Positions 1-5,884 of a stretch of DNA of 8,254 nucleotides are shown here, one piece after another. The DNA is from an uncultured cyanobacterium (GTDB lineage Bacteria > Cyanobacteriota > Cyanobacteriia > PCC-6307 > Cyanobiaceae). The notes below the pieces were generated by a model. The model ran no database searches. It saw only the letters and a program-made list of their open reading frames with translations, and had not been told where the DNA came from. The stretch covers positions 1 through 8,254 of the forward strand of contig CAIKWV010000413.1 in the NCBI GenBank assembly GCA_903831165.1, given 5' to 3'. Made by a program: the position numbers and the translations under genes. How positions within the stretch are numbered: position 1 is the first letter of the stretch; the number at the start of each line of letters is the position of its first letter.

Positions 1-1134
1 GCCAATCGCGTCGGCTATCCGGTGGTGGTGCGGCCCAGCTATGTGCTCGGCGGCCGGGCGATGGAGGTGGTCTACGACGAGGAGGAGCTGAACCGCTACA
101 TGGTCGAGGCCGTGCAGGTGGAGCCCGACCACCCGGTGCTGATCGATCAATACCTGGAGAATGCGATCGAGGTCGATGTCGATGCCCTCTGCGACCGCGA
201 AGGCCGGGTGGTGATCGGTGGCCTGATGGAGCACATCGAACCCGCTGGCATCCACTCCGGCGATTCGGCCTGTGCCCTGCCCGCCGTCTCGCTCAGCCCG
301 GAGGCCCTGGCCACGATCCGCCAGTGGAGCACCGCCCTGGCCCTGGCCCTTGAGGTGCGCGGCCTGATCAATCTGCAGTTCGCCGTGCAGGTCGATCCGG
401 AGCTGGGGGAACGGGTGTTCATCATCGAGGCCAATCCCCGCGCCTCGCGCACGGTGCCGTTCGTGGCCAAGGCCACCGGCGTCCCCCTGGCCAAGATCGC
501 CAGCCAGCTGATGGCCGGCCGCACCCTGGCGGAGCTGGGCCTGACCAGCGAGCCGCTGCCCCCTCGCCAGACGGTCAAGGAGGCGGTGCTGCCGTTCAAG
601 CGTTTCCCTGGTTCCGACACCCTGCTGGGTCCGGAGATGCGCTCCACCGGCGAGGTGATGGGTATTGCCGCCGGCTTCGGCCTGGCCTACGCCAAGGCCG
701 AGCTGGCCGCCGGCGAACCCCTGCCCACCGGCGGCACGGTGTTCCTCTCCACCCACGACCGCGACAAGAGCGCCCTGATCCCGGTGGCCCGGCGGCTGGC
801 GGAGGAGGGCTTCGCCCTGATGGCCACCAGCGGCACCGCCCAGGCCCTGACGGCGGCGGGTCTGGCGGTCGAATCGGTGCTCAAGGTGCACGAGGGCCGG
901 CCCAACATCGAGGACGCGATCCGCTCCGGCCTGATCCAGCTGATCATCAACACCCCGATCGGTCGGCAGGCGGTTCATGACGACCGCTACCTGAGGCGGG
1001 CCGCCCTCGACTACGCCGTGCCCACGGTCACCACCCTGGCGGCAGCCCGGGCGGCGGTGGAAGCGATCGCTGCCCTGCAGCAGCAGGGCCAGGTGGAGGT
1101 GGCGGCCCTGCAGGACATTCACCAGCCCTGGTGA
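1..1134 (+). CDS. carB: Carbamoyl-phosphate synthase large subunit, C-terminal part (5' end outside window)
   Basis: CarB makes carbamoyl phosphate from bicarbonate, ATP and glutamine-derived ammonia, feeding arginine and pyrimidine synthesis in the cytoplasm. The frame is open from base 1, so this is the last ~377 codons of a protein usually near 1,100 residues. Counting from the first codon, the ATP-grasp fold of the second (carbamate-phosphorylating) synthetase half is seen in VVVRPSYVLGGRAMEVVY (about 8-25), VDVDALCD (58-65), HSGDSA (85-90) and EANPRASRTVPF (143-154). The MGS-like allosteric domain follows from about residue 245, with STHDRDK, ATSGTA, KVHEGRPNI and IINTP, and the protein ends in DIHQPW. 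The match to E. coli CarB is continuous with no frameshift. A HIP1 octamer lies at 1063-1070. The gene ends in TGA, 165 nt before the next gene. The identity is very secure; only the missing N-terminal two thirds cannot be assessed. Confidence 0.97.
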   Translation, partial: ANRVGYPVVVRPSYVLGGRAMEVVYDEEELNRYMVEAVQVEPDHPVLIDQYLENAIEVDVDALCDREGRVVIGGLMEHIEPAGIHSGDSACALPAVSLSPEALATIRQWSTALALALEVRGLINLQFAVQVDPELGERVFIIEANPRASRTVPFVAKATGVPLAKIASQLMAGRTLAELGLTSEPLPPRQTVKEAVLPFKRFPGSDTLLGPEMRSTGEVMGIAAGFGLAYAKAELAAGEPLPTGGTVFLSTHDRDKSALIPVARRLAEEGFALMATSGTAQALTAAGLAVESVLKVHEGRPNIEDAIRSGLIQLIINTPIGRQAVHDDRYLRRAALDYAVPTVTTLAAARAAVEAIAALQQQGQVEVAALQDIHQPW

Positions 1135-1143
1135 GCGAAGACA

Positions 1144-1196
1144 GCTGAGCCATCCCCTCAGCCGACCCGCCTGGGGCTCTGCCCGATTGGTCGGGC
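1144..1196 (+). terminator. Two small hairpins after carB, possible weak terminator
   Basis: Ten bases after the carB stop, GCTGAG (1144-1149) can pair with CTCAGC (1157-1162) across a 7-nt loop. A second perfect hairpin is GCCCGA-TTGG-TCGGGC at 1181-1196 (6-bp stem, tetraloop). Neither is followed by a T-run, so intrinsic termination is uncertain. The rest of the spacer (1197-1299) has a 5-bp GAGAC/GTCTC repeat (1246-1250, 1264-1268). It also has only a poor promoter match for the next gene, TTGCAG at 1212 and AT-rich ATTAAA near 1233. Confidence 0.25.
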
Positions 1197-1299
1197 CCCG
1201 TGACCAAGCGCTTGCAGGCTGTCGCAGGGGCAATTAAACGCGGCCGAGACAGGTTTTTCAGCCGTCTCTTAGGGTGATTTTCCAGCCACCCGTCCTCGC

Positions 1300-2037
1300 G
1301 TGACCGTCGCCTCCACCGCTCCAGCCCCGTCGGCAGCCCCGGCCCCCGGCAGCGATCTGCGCCAGGCCTTCCGGGCCGCTTACGAGAACCGTTACACCTG
1401 GGAACCGGGCTTTGGCGGCTACGAGGGTCGCTGCGTCTGGCTGCAGGGCGATCGCCGCTTCGAGGGCCGCTTCACGGTCGGCGCCGACCTCAAGGCCACC
1501 GTCAGTGGCATCGACGATGAGGAGGTGCACAAGGCCGTCGCCTCCCAGCTGTGGGAGGTGGCCATCCACCGGGTGCGCCGCCCCTTCGAGCAGACCCACG
1601 GCGCCAACACCTTCAGCGCCGGCGACACCGATGCCGTCGGCACCGAGGTGATCGTCGGCGGCAAGGGCGAGGGCGATCGCTACCGCATCAAGGATGACGT
1701 GGTGACCATGGTTCACCGTCACATCCACGGCACGGTGGTGACCATCTTCACCACCGCCGTCACCGACACCGGCGCCGGCTACCTGAGCCACACCTACACC
1801 AGCCGCTACAGCGATCCCGCCACGGGCGAAGCCCGCGGTGGCACCAGCGCCTTCACCGACACCTTCGTCGCCTTGCCCGGCGGTGGTCCCTGGGTGCTGG
1901 CGGAGCGGGTGGTGGTCAGCGAACCCGAGCCCAGCCAGCCCGATGGCGCGGAGGTCGGGGAATCCGCGGCCGATGCCACCAGCGTGGAGAGCGGCACCCA
2001 GACGTTCCGTTTCGAGGATCTGATCCCGCTCAGCTGA
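1300..2037 (+). CDS. DUF3386 family protein, function unknown
   Basis: This is a 245-aa soluble protein of the DUF3386 family (PF11866), conserved in cyanobacteria and not biochemically characterised to my knowledge. The recognisable family segment is the N-terminal AYENRYTWEPGFGGYEG (about 26-42), followed by alternating strands typical of a beta-rich fold: GDRRFEGRFTV, LWEVAIHRVRRPFEQTH, RYRIKDDVVTMVHRHI, THTYTSRYSDPATGE and WVLAERVVVSEPEPSQPD. No signal peptide or membrane segment is visible. The first ~15 residues are Ala/Pro-rich and look disordered. The GTG at 1300 is chosen because the in-frame TAG at 1270-1272 leaves no other usual start codon between it and the conserved region. No clear Shine-Dalgarno precedes it. 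It is co-directional with carB and with the importer genes 78 nt downstream, but nothing shows a functional link. Family assignment is from recalled motif similarity; the role is unknown. Confidence 0.85.
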   Translation: MTVASTAPAPSAAPAPGSDLRQAFRAAYENRYTWEPGFGGYEGRCVWLQGDRRFEGRFTVGADLKATVSGIDDEEVHKAVASQLWEVAIHRVRRPFEQTHGANTFSAGDTDAVGTEVIVGGKGEGDRYRIKDDVVTMVHRHIHGTVVTIFTTAVTDTGAGYLSHTYTSRYSDPATGEARGGTSAFTDTFVALPGGGPWVLAERVVVSEPEPSQPDGAEVGESAADATSVESGTQTFRFEDLIPLS

Positions 2038-2115
2038 GATCCGATTGCGGCGTGAAGCCGTCAGCTGTGGCCGCTGAGGCCGTGGAATCCGGCCGTGACA
2101 GGGCACAATGCCTCG

Positions 2116-3069
2116 ATGCTTTCCCTCTGGCTTGGTGCCTACGACCAGGGGCTGGCTTACGCCAGCTTGGCCCTGGGCACCTATCTCACGCTCCGCGTTC
2201 TCAATTTCGCCGATCTCACCGTCGACGGCTCCTTCGCCCTCGGGGGTGGAACCGCCGCCGTGCTGATCACCAACGGGGTTCCCATTCCCCTGGCCATGCT
2301 GGCGGCCATCGTGCTGGGGGGCCTGGCGGGCACGGTCACCGCCCTGATCCACACCCGGCTGGGGGTGAATGATCTGTTCGCCGGCATCCTTACCACCACC
2401 GGGCTGTACACGATCACCCTGCGGGTGATGGGCCGCTCCAACATCCCGATCACCGACATCACCCCCGTGGTCAACTGGCCCACGCTCGGACAGGGGGACG
2501 ACGGCCGCTGGGGCGTGGCCCTCACCTGTGTGATGTTGGGCATGGTTTGCCTGCTGGCCCTGATTCTGGCCACCGATTTCGGCCTGGCTCTGCGGTCGAT
2601 CGGCAACAACCCGATCATGGCGCGTGCCAATGCGGTCAATCAGGCTTTGGGTCTGACGATCGGCATCGCTGCCGCCAACGCCCTGGTTGCCATGGCTGGG
2701 GCGTTGGTGGCGATGTATCAGGGCTTTGCCGACGTCACCATGGGGATCGGTTCGTTGATCCTGGGTCTTGGCATGGTGATCATCGGCGAATCGGTGCTCC
2801 GCCCCCGATCGGTGCCGGTCGCCCTGTTCGCCGTGGTGATCGGGGCGATCCTGTTCCGATTGATGATCGCCATCGCCCTGCAGCTGGGCCTGGAGCCCGT
2901 GGACCTGAAACTGACCACGGCCGTTTTGCTGCTGGCCGCCATGTCCCTGGGCCACATCAAATTGCCCGGTGTCAATGCCACCCCTCAGGATGTGGCGAGC
3001 GAACCGGCTGCCCTGCCCGCCAGCGAAGGCGAGGCGGATGGAGAACCCAACCGAGGTGAACGGCCATGA
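2116..3069 (+). CDS. ABC importer permease (COG4120 / LivH-like superfamily)
   Basis: This is the integral-membrane subunit of a three-gene ABC uptake system, 317 aa, of the BPD_transp_2 (PF02653) type. About eight hydrophobic segments are visible, near residues 2-24, 40-53, 57-79, 88-103, 133-153, 177-203, 210-226 and 233-280 (the last probably two helices). Family motifs include LRVLNFADLTVDGSF (26-40), GVNDLFAGILTTTGLY (83-98) and the cytoplasmic ATPase-docking loop ATDFGLALRSIGNNPIMARA (152-171), which resembles the LivH-type TxxGxALRAxGxNPxxAR pattern. The last ~35 residues are polar and Glu/Ala/Pro-rich, an unstructured cytoplasmic tail. Start choice is uncertain: ATG 2116 puts the hydrophobic first helix at the N-terminus as in relatives, while an in-frame GTG at 2095 would add seven residues. 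CACAAT at 2104-2109 resembles a -10 box, which would give an almost leaderless transcript from 2116. The TGA stop overlaps the ATPase ATG by 4 bp (ATGA), implying translational coupling. Confidence 0.88.
   Translation: MLSLWLGAYDQGLAYASLALGTYLTLRVLNFADLTVDGSFALGGGTAAVLITNGVPIPLAMLAAIVLGGLAGTVTALIHTRLGVNDLFAGILTTTGLYTITLRVMGRSNIPITDITPVVNWPTLGQGDDGRWGVALTCVMLGMVCLLALILATDFGLALRSIGNNPIMARANAVNQALGLTIGIAAANALVAMAGALVAMYQGFADVTMGIGSLILGLGMVIIGESVLRPRSVPVALFAVVIGAILFRLMIAIALQLGLEPVDLKLTTAVLLLAAMSLGHIKLPGVNATPQDVASEPAALPASEGEADGEPNRGERP
3053..3059 (+). promoter_or_regulatory. Strong ribosome binding site for the ABC ATPase gene
   Basis: GAGGTGA, complementary to the 16S 3' end, lies 6 nt before ATG 3066 and inside the last codons of the permease. 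It fixes the ATPase start and, with the ATGA overlap, supports coupled translation of the two membrane-complex subunits. It is the best Shine-Dalgarno in the importer operon. Confidence 0.75.
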
Positions 3070-3857
3070 GCCTGCAGGTTGACCAACTCAGCTGGGGCCA
3101 TCCCGTACCAGGCGGTAGCTGGCGTCAGTTGTTTCGGAATTTCAATTTCCAGAGCCCCAGCGGCCAGTTCACCGTGGTGATCGGCAGCAATGGCTCCGGC
3201 AAGTCCACCTTCTTGAACCTGCTGGCCGGCACCTTGCGCTGCTCGTCCGGCAGCATCCGTCTCAACGACCAGCCCCTGCAGCAGCTGAGCGATCATCGCC
3301 GCGCCCGGCGCATCGGCCGCGTCATGCAGAACCCGCTGGAGGGCACCTGCCCGGGTCTGACCATCGCCGAAAATCTGCGTCTCGCCGAAGGTCGCCGCCG
3401 CTCCGCCATCAGCTGGCGCGGGCTCACCGGTGTCCATCCCAGCCGGGCCGATCGCCGCCGCTACCGGGAGCTGTTGCAACAGCTGGGGCTGCCGTTGGCC
3501 GATCGCATCGACACCCTGGTGGGCCAGCTCTCCGGCGGCCAGCGCCAGACGATCAGCCTGGTGATGGCCACCATGGGCCAGCCGCAGATGCTGTTGCTCG
3601 ATGAGCACACGGCCGCGCTCGATCCCAAGGCGGAGGCCACCGTGATGGCTCTCACCGACCGCCTAGTGCGCCAGCTGGGGACCACGACGCTGATGGTCAC
3701 CCACAGCCTGGACCAGGCCCTGCGATTCGGCGACAGGCTGGTGATGCTGCATGAAGGGCGCCTGCTGGGGGACTGGAGTGCCCAGCAACGGCAACACTTG
3801 ACACCGGATGACTTGCGGAAGATGTACGGATCCGCCAATGTCACCCAGAACTCTTGA
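3066..3857 (+). CDS. ABC importer ATP-binding protein (COG1101)
   Basis: This is the 263-aa nucleotide-binding subunit that powers the importer from the cytoplasmic face. All ABC motifs are intact: Walker A GSNGSGKST (40-48), Q-loop Gln88 in VMQNP, signature LSGGQ (155-159) within VGQLSGGQRQ, Walker B MLLLDE (175-180), D-loop AALD (183-186) and H-loop His213 in VTHS. LLLDEHTAALDPK, VTHSLDQALRFGDRLVMLHEGR and the basic insert around 109-132 (RRRSAISWRG...PSRADRRR) resemble COG1101 ATPases, which accompany COG4120 permeases and COG2984 binding proteins. The length is normal for the family. The ATG overlaps the permease stop by 4 bp and has a strong Shine-Dalgarno. Its 3' end overlaps the likely start of the binding-protein gene by 20 bp. 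Identity as an importer ATPase is secure; the substrate is unknown. Confidence 0.95.
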   Translation: MSLQVDQLSWGHPVPGGSWRQLFRNFNFQSPSGQFTVVIGSNGSGKSTFLNLLAGTLRCSSGSIRLNDQPLQQLSDHRRARRIGRVMQNPLEGTCPGLTIAENLRLAEGRRRSAISWRGLTGVHPSRADRRRYRELLQQLGLPLADRIDTLVGQLSGGQRQTISLVMATMGQPQMLLLDEHTAALDPKAEATVMALTDRLVRQLGTTTLMVTHSLDQALRFGDRLVMLHEGRLLGDWSAQQRQHLTPDDLRKMYGSANVTQNS

Positions 3858-4887
3858 CTCCATTTCCGTGACCCTCGACCGCCGCAGCTTTCTGGCCCTG
3901 ATGGGCACGGGCCTTGGCAGCACGGTGGTGCTCGCCGCCTGCGGGCGCCAGGGGGGCGGTAATGGGGCTGCGGTCAAGGGACCCACCATTGCGATGCTGC
4001 AGATGGTGGATTCCCAGCCCCCCAATGAGGTGCGGCGCGGCTTCATCGCAGCCCTGGCCAAGGCCGGCTACACCGAGGGCAAGACCGTCAACTTCATCGA
4101 GAAGGATGCCGCCGGCGAGATTCCCAACACCACGCTGGTGATGAAGCAGTTTGTCGGCGAGGCCCCCACCATGGTCTTCGCCATCGGTACGCCACCGCTG
4201 CAGGCGGCGATGAAGGAGATCCCGGGCAAGATTCCCGTGGTCTTCGCTTACACCTCCAACCCCTGGGGCGCCGGGGCGGGCACCCCTCCCGGCGGCATCG
4301 GTCAGCACCGGGCCAATGTGATCGGCACGATCGGCACCAACCCGGTGGGCAAGGAGCTCGAGCTCGCCAAGGCGATGATCCCTGACCTCAAGACCGTGGG
4401 TCTGATCTATAACCCGGGCGAAGCAAATTCCGAGTATGAGGCCAAGGTGATCAAGGCGGCGGCCGAAAAGTTGGGCATCATCATCGAGGAGCAGTCCGTG
4501 GCCAACTCCGGAGAAGTGTTGCAGGCGGCCGAGGCCCTGGCTCAGAAGAAGGTGCAGGCCTTTGTGAAGATCGGCGATTACGCCACGATTCAGGGGTTCT
4601 CCTCGATCGCCAAGGTCGGGCTGAAGAACAAGATTCCTGTGTTCTCGGTTGATGCGGACGATATCAACCTACCCGGGACGCTGGCCACCCTCGGCTGGTC
4701 TTACTACGACGATGGCGTTGCTGCGGGTGAGCTGGCAGTCAAGGTGCTCAAGGGAGAATCCCCCGCCAAGATGGCCTTCCTGCCGCTCAGCAAGATCGAC
4801 GTGCGGCTGAATAAAACCACCGCCAAGGAGATCGGCCTGACCATCCCTGAGCCTGTGCTGAAGTCGGCCAATGAGGTCGTTGACTAG
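3838..4887 (+). CDS. ABC substrate-binding lipoprotein with Tat-type signal (COG2984, TrpX-like)
   Basis: This is the extracytoplasmic solute-binding protein of the importer (ABC_sub_bind, PF04392), 349 aa from ATG 3838. The N-terminus has a twin-arginine motif DRRSFLA (14-20), a hydrophobic stretch and a lipobox LAAC with lipidated Cys35. It should therefore be Tat-exported and anchored to the outer face of the cytoplasmic membrane. A Gly-rich linker precedes the two-lobed periplasmic-binding fold, with MLQMVDSQPPNEVRRGF, TPPLQAAMKEIPGKIPVVFAY, VIGTIGTNPVGKELELA, TVGLIYNPGEANSEYE, KIPVFSVDADD and GWSYYDDGVAAGELAVKVL all resembling family blocks. Characterised relatives bind tryptophan or tyrosine in Firmicutes, but that does not establish the ligand here. 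Start alternatives are ATG 3808 (ten residues longer) and GTG 3868 (ten shorter, 10 nt after the ATPase stop); none has a strong Shine-Dalgarno and all keep the Tat motif. The gene ends in TAG, followed by a convergent spacer. Confidence 0.92.
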   Translation: MSPRTLDSISVTLDRRSFLALMGTGLGSTVVLAACGRQGGGNGAAVKGPTIAMLQMVDSQPPNEVRRGFIAALAKAGYTEGKTVNFIEKDAAGEIPNTTLVMKQFVGEAPTMVFAIGTPPLQAAMKEIPGKIPVVFAYTSNPWGAGAGTPPGGIGQHRANVIGTIGTNPVGKELELAKAMIPDLKTVGLIYNPGEANSEYEAKVIKAAAEKLGIIIEEQSVANSGEVLQAAEALAQKKVQAFVKIGDYATIQGFSSIAKVGLKNKIPVFSVDADDINLPGTLATLGWSYYDDGVAAGELAVKVLKGESPAKMAFLPLSKIDVRLNKTTAKEIGLTIPEPVLKSANEVVD

Positions 4888-4939
4888 GCGTTTCGCCAAC
4901 CCTTGAACCTGGCCTGAGGGTTAGGGGCAGACCCCAATC

Positions 4940-5010
4940 AAGCCTGGAAAGCAGTCGTTGAAGCCGTTGAAACATCGATGGCCTGAGCCCTGCGATCTCC
5001 AGGCTTTTCT
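4940..5010 (+). terminator. Inverted repeat with T-run downstream of importer operon, candidate terminator
   Basis: AAGCCTGGA (4940-4948) is perfectly repeated in inverse as TCCAGGCTT (4998-5006). The second arm runs into TTTTCT, giving a GC-rich stem followed by T's on the + strand. GCAG (4951-4954) with CTGC (4990-4993) can extend the stem past a 2x4 internal loop. The loop is long for a classical intrinsic terminator, so it may instead be the 3' end of a structured transcript. It sits 53 nt after the binding-protein stop, the expected place for operon termination. Confidence 0.4.
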
Positions 5011-5252
5011 GCTTGCCATGGCATCAGCGAAGCCGTGCACATCGGTCAATCTGGCTGGTTTGTTGATCGGCTGGAGATGGCTCCTGGGAACCATCGGGTT
5101 CAGCCGTTGATTGGTTCTGGGATTCGTCTGGTCTCGGCTCAGGTGCCGCTGGTCCAATCCATGCGGTTTGCTTTCCGTGAGTTGCAGGCCTTCTGGGGGT
5201 TGGAACGGGACGGCGTCAAGACGTTCCCGCGGCCTGGCCGTCAATGAGGCGA

Positions 5253-5274
5253 CGTGGATGGCCGTGGATGGCCG
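5253..5274. repeat. Short tandem repeat, 10-bp unit, about 2.2 copies
   Basis: CGTGGATGGC occurs at 5253-5262 and again at 5263-5272, followed by CG. It lies in the non-coding convergent spacer and has no obvious function. It may be replication slippage. Confidence 0.7.
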
Positions 5275-5292
5275 CTTTCCGGGAACCGCCGT

Positions 5293-5328
5293 CCGGCAGC
5301 CGTGATCCGGCAGCCGTTGTCGGCAGCC
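5293..5328. repeat. Short tandem repeat, 14-bp unit, about 2.6 copies
   Basis: CCGGCAGCCGTGAT (5293-5306) is followed directly by CCGGCAGCCGTTGT (5307-5320), differing at two positions, and then by a partial copy CGGCAGCC (5321-5328). It is GC-rich and lies in the same spacer, 20 bp beyond the 10-bp repeat. No protein frame nearby explains it. Confidence 0.65.
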
Positions 5329-5360
5329 ACTTCGCCGGTCCGGTGCCGCCGATGAGAGGG

Positions 5361-5378
5361 AAAAAGCCTGCAGGCCTT
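5361..5378 (-). terminator. Candidate intrinsic terminator for the DUF6447-like gene
   Basis: Read on the - strand, AAGGCC-TGCA-GGCTTTTT forms a 6-bp stem (one G-T pair) with a TGCA tetraloop, running into a five-T tract. It begins 55 nt after the DUF6447-like stop codon. The core GCCTGCAGGC (5366-5375) is a perfect palindrome. The stem is short, so efficiency is doubtful, but position and U-tract fit. Confidence 0.4.
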
Positions 5379-5433
5379 CGATTTGCTCTGGGTCCGGAGC
5401 AGTCGGCACCGAACCCCATCCCGTTGGGCTGGA

Positions 5434-5661
5434 TCAGTCCTCGTACGTCGGCACGTCCTTGAGGCGCTCATTCAATTGCAGCGCCATCGACTGCCGCCCG
5501 ATCGCCAGCACCTTGAGCGTGTCCTCGTGGAAGCGCAACTGAGCGTCGGCGACCTGCATGCCCCGCACCAGCTCCTGGATGTCATCGGGCAAACCGTTGA
5601 GGTTGTAGCGCTTGCCCTCGAACGTCAGGACGGGGGGCTGCTGCTGGGACGGGGTGTTCAA
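5434..5661 (-). CDS. Small DUF6447-like protein, function unknown
   Basis: This is a 75-aa hypothetical protein. The conserved-looking core is LTFEGKRYNLNGLPDDIQEL (about 12-31), then VRGMQVADAQLRFHEDTLKVL and a helical RQSMALQLNERLKDV, ending in PTYED. A short beta-hairpin (TFEGKRYNL) leading into charged helices with coiled-coil-like spacing matches what I recall of DUF6447 proteins in cyanobacteria and proteobacteria; their function is unknown to me. The frame stays open upstream for another ~73 codons, but that stretch is Arg/Pro/Trp-rich and lacks family character, so TTG 5661 (Leu-Asn-Thr-Pro-Ser...) is proposed as the start. Another in-frame TTG lies nine codons upstream. No good Shine-Dalgarno precedes either; ACAATA at 5685-5690 reads TATTGT on this strand, a possible -10 box. 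The gene shares its strand with the ABC exporter upstream but is 223 nt away, so it is probably transcribed separately. Confidence 0.65.
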   Translation of the reverse strand: MNTPSQQQPPVLTFEGKRYNLNGLPDDIQELVRGMQVADAQLRFHEDTLKVLAIGRQSMALQLNERLKDVPTYED

Positions 5662-5884
5662 GGCATGGCCAAGCGTGAGCCGGAACAATAAGGGGGCACC
5701 ACCGCCTTGGCTCCACCCGGTCCGCTCTGAAGAGCATTTCAGGCCCAACCAGCACCAGAAGCTTCTTCGAGTCCGGTTCGGCCGCTGAGCGACCAGCGCC
5801 AAGGTCGCGGCGGGATGGTTCAGGGGTACCAGGCGGGCGGAGGCTGAGGGAACCTGGGGGCTGATCGGCCGCCGTCCCACCGAT
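5662..5884. other. Spacer between exporter stop and DUF6447-like start
   Basis: This 223-nt spacer has no gene I can support; the - strand frame running through it is low-complexity and unlike any family. A 6-bp hairpin GCGACC/GGTCGC (5789-5794, 5803-5808) with an 8-nt loop lies about 80 nt after the exporter stop. It lacks a T-run. A possible -10 box for the small downstream gene is noted in that gene's entry. Confidence 0.5.

Larger units (their letters stand above)
4888..5433. other. Convergent intergenic region without a convincing gene
   Basis: These 546 bases lie between the end of the importer operon (+) and the end of the DUF6447-like gene (-). Open frames exist on both strands (for example + 5035-5247 and - 4921-5409), but their translations show no family motif, their third-position bias is weaker than in neighbouring genes, and no Shine-Dalgarno precedes them. 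Visible structure includes AACCCT/AGGGTT (4898-4903, 4917-4922), the small hairpin GGGG-CAGA-CCCC (4924-4935), a long-loop inverted repeat with a T-run (4940-5010), two short tandem repeats (5253-5274, 5293-5328) and a - strand terminator-like hairpin (5361-5378). A 30-codon hydrophobic ORF at 5018-5110 is possible but unsupported. I recognise no tRNA, tmRNA or other known RNA, though an uncharacterised small RNA cannot be excluded. Confidence 0.6.

Noticed and set aside
1258..2955. 565-codon open frame on the - strand
   Set aside because: It is antisense to the DUF3386 and permease genes. The translation is Gly/His/Gln/Asp-rich with no family character, an artefact of high GC at third positions.
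3816..4061. - strand and alternative-frame ORFs over the ATPase/binding-protein junction
   Set aside because: The clear ABC ATPase motifs and the Tat-lipobox signal on the + strand explain this stretch fully.
5035..5247. 70-codon GTG-started open frame on the + strand
   Set aside because: No Shine-Dalgarno, weak third-position bias and no family resemblance. It may be a gene remnant, but nothing shows it.
4921..5409. 162-codon open frame on the - strand in the convergent spacer
   Set aside because: No recognisable motif, no Shine-Dalgarno, Arg/Pro/Ser-rich composition, and it overlaps both candidate terminators.
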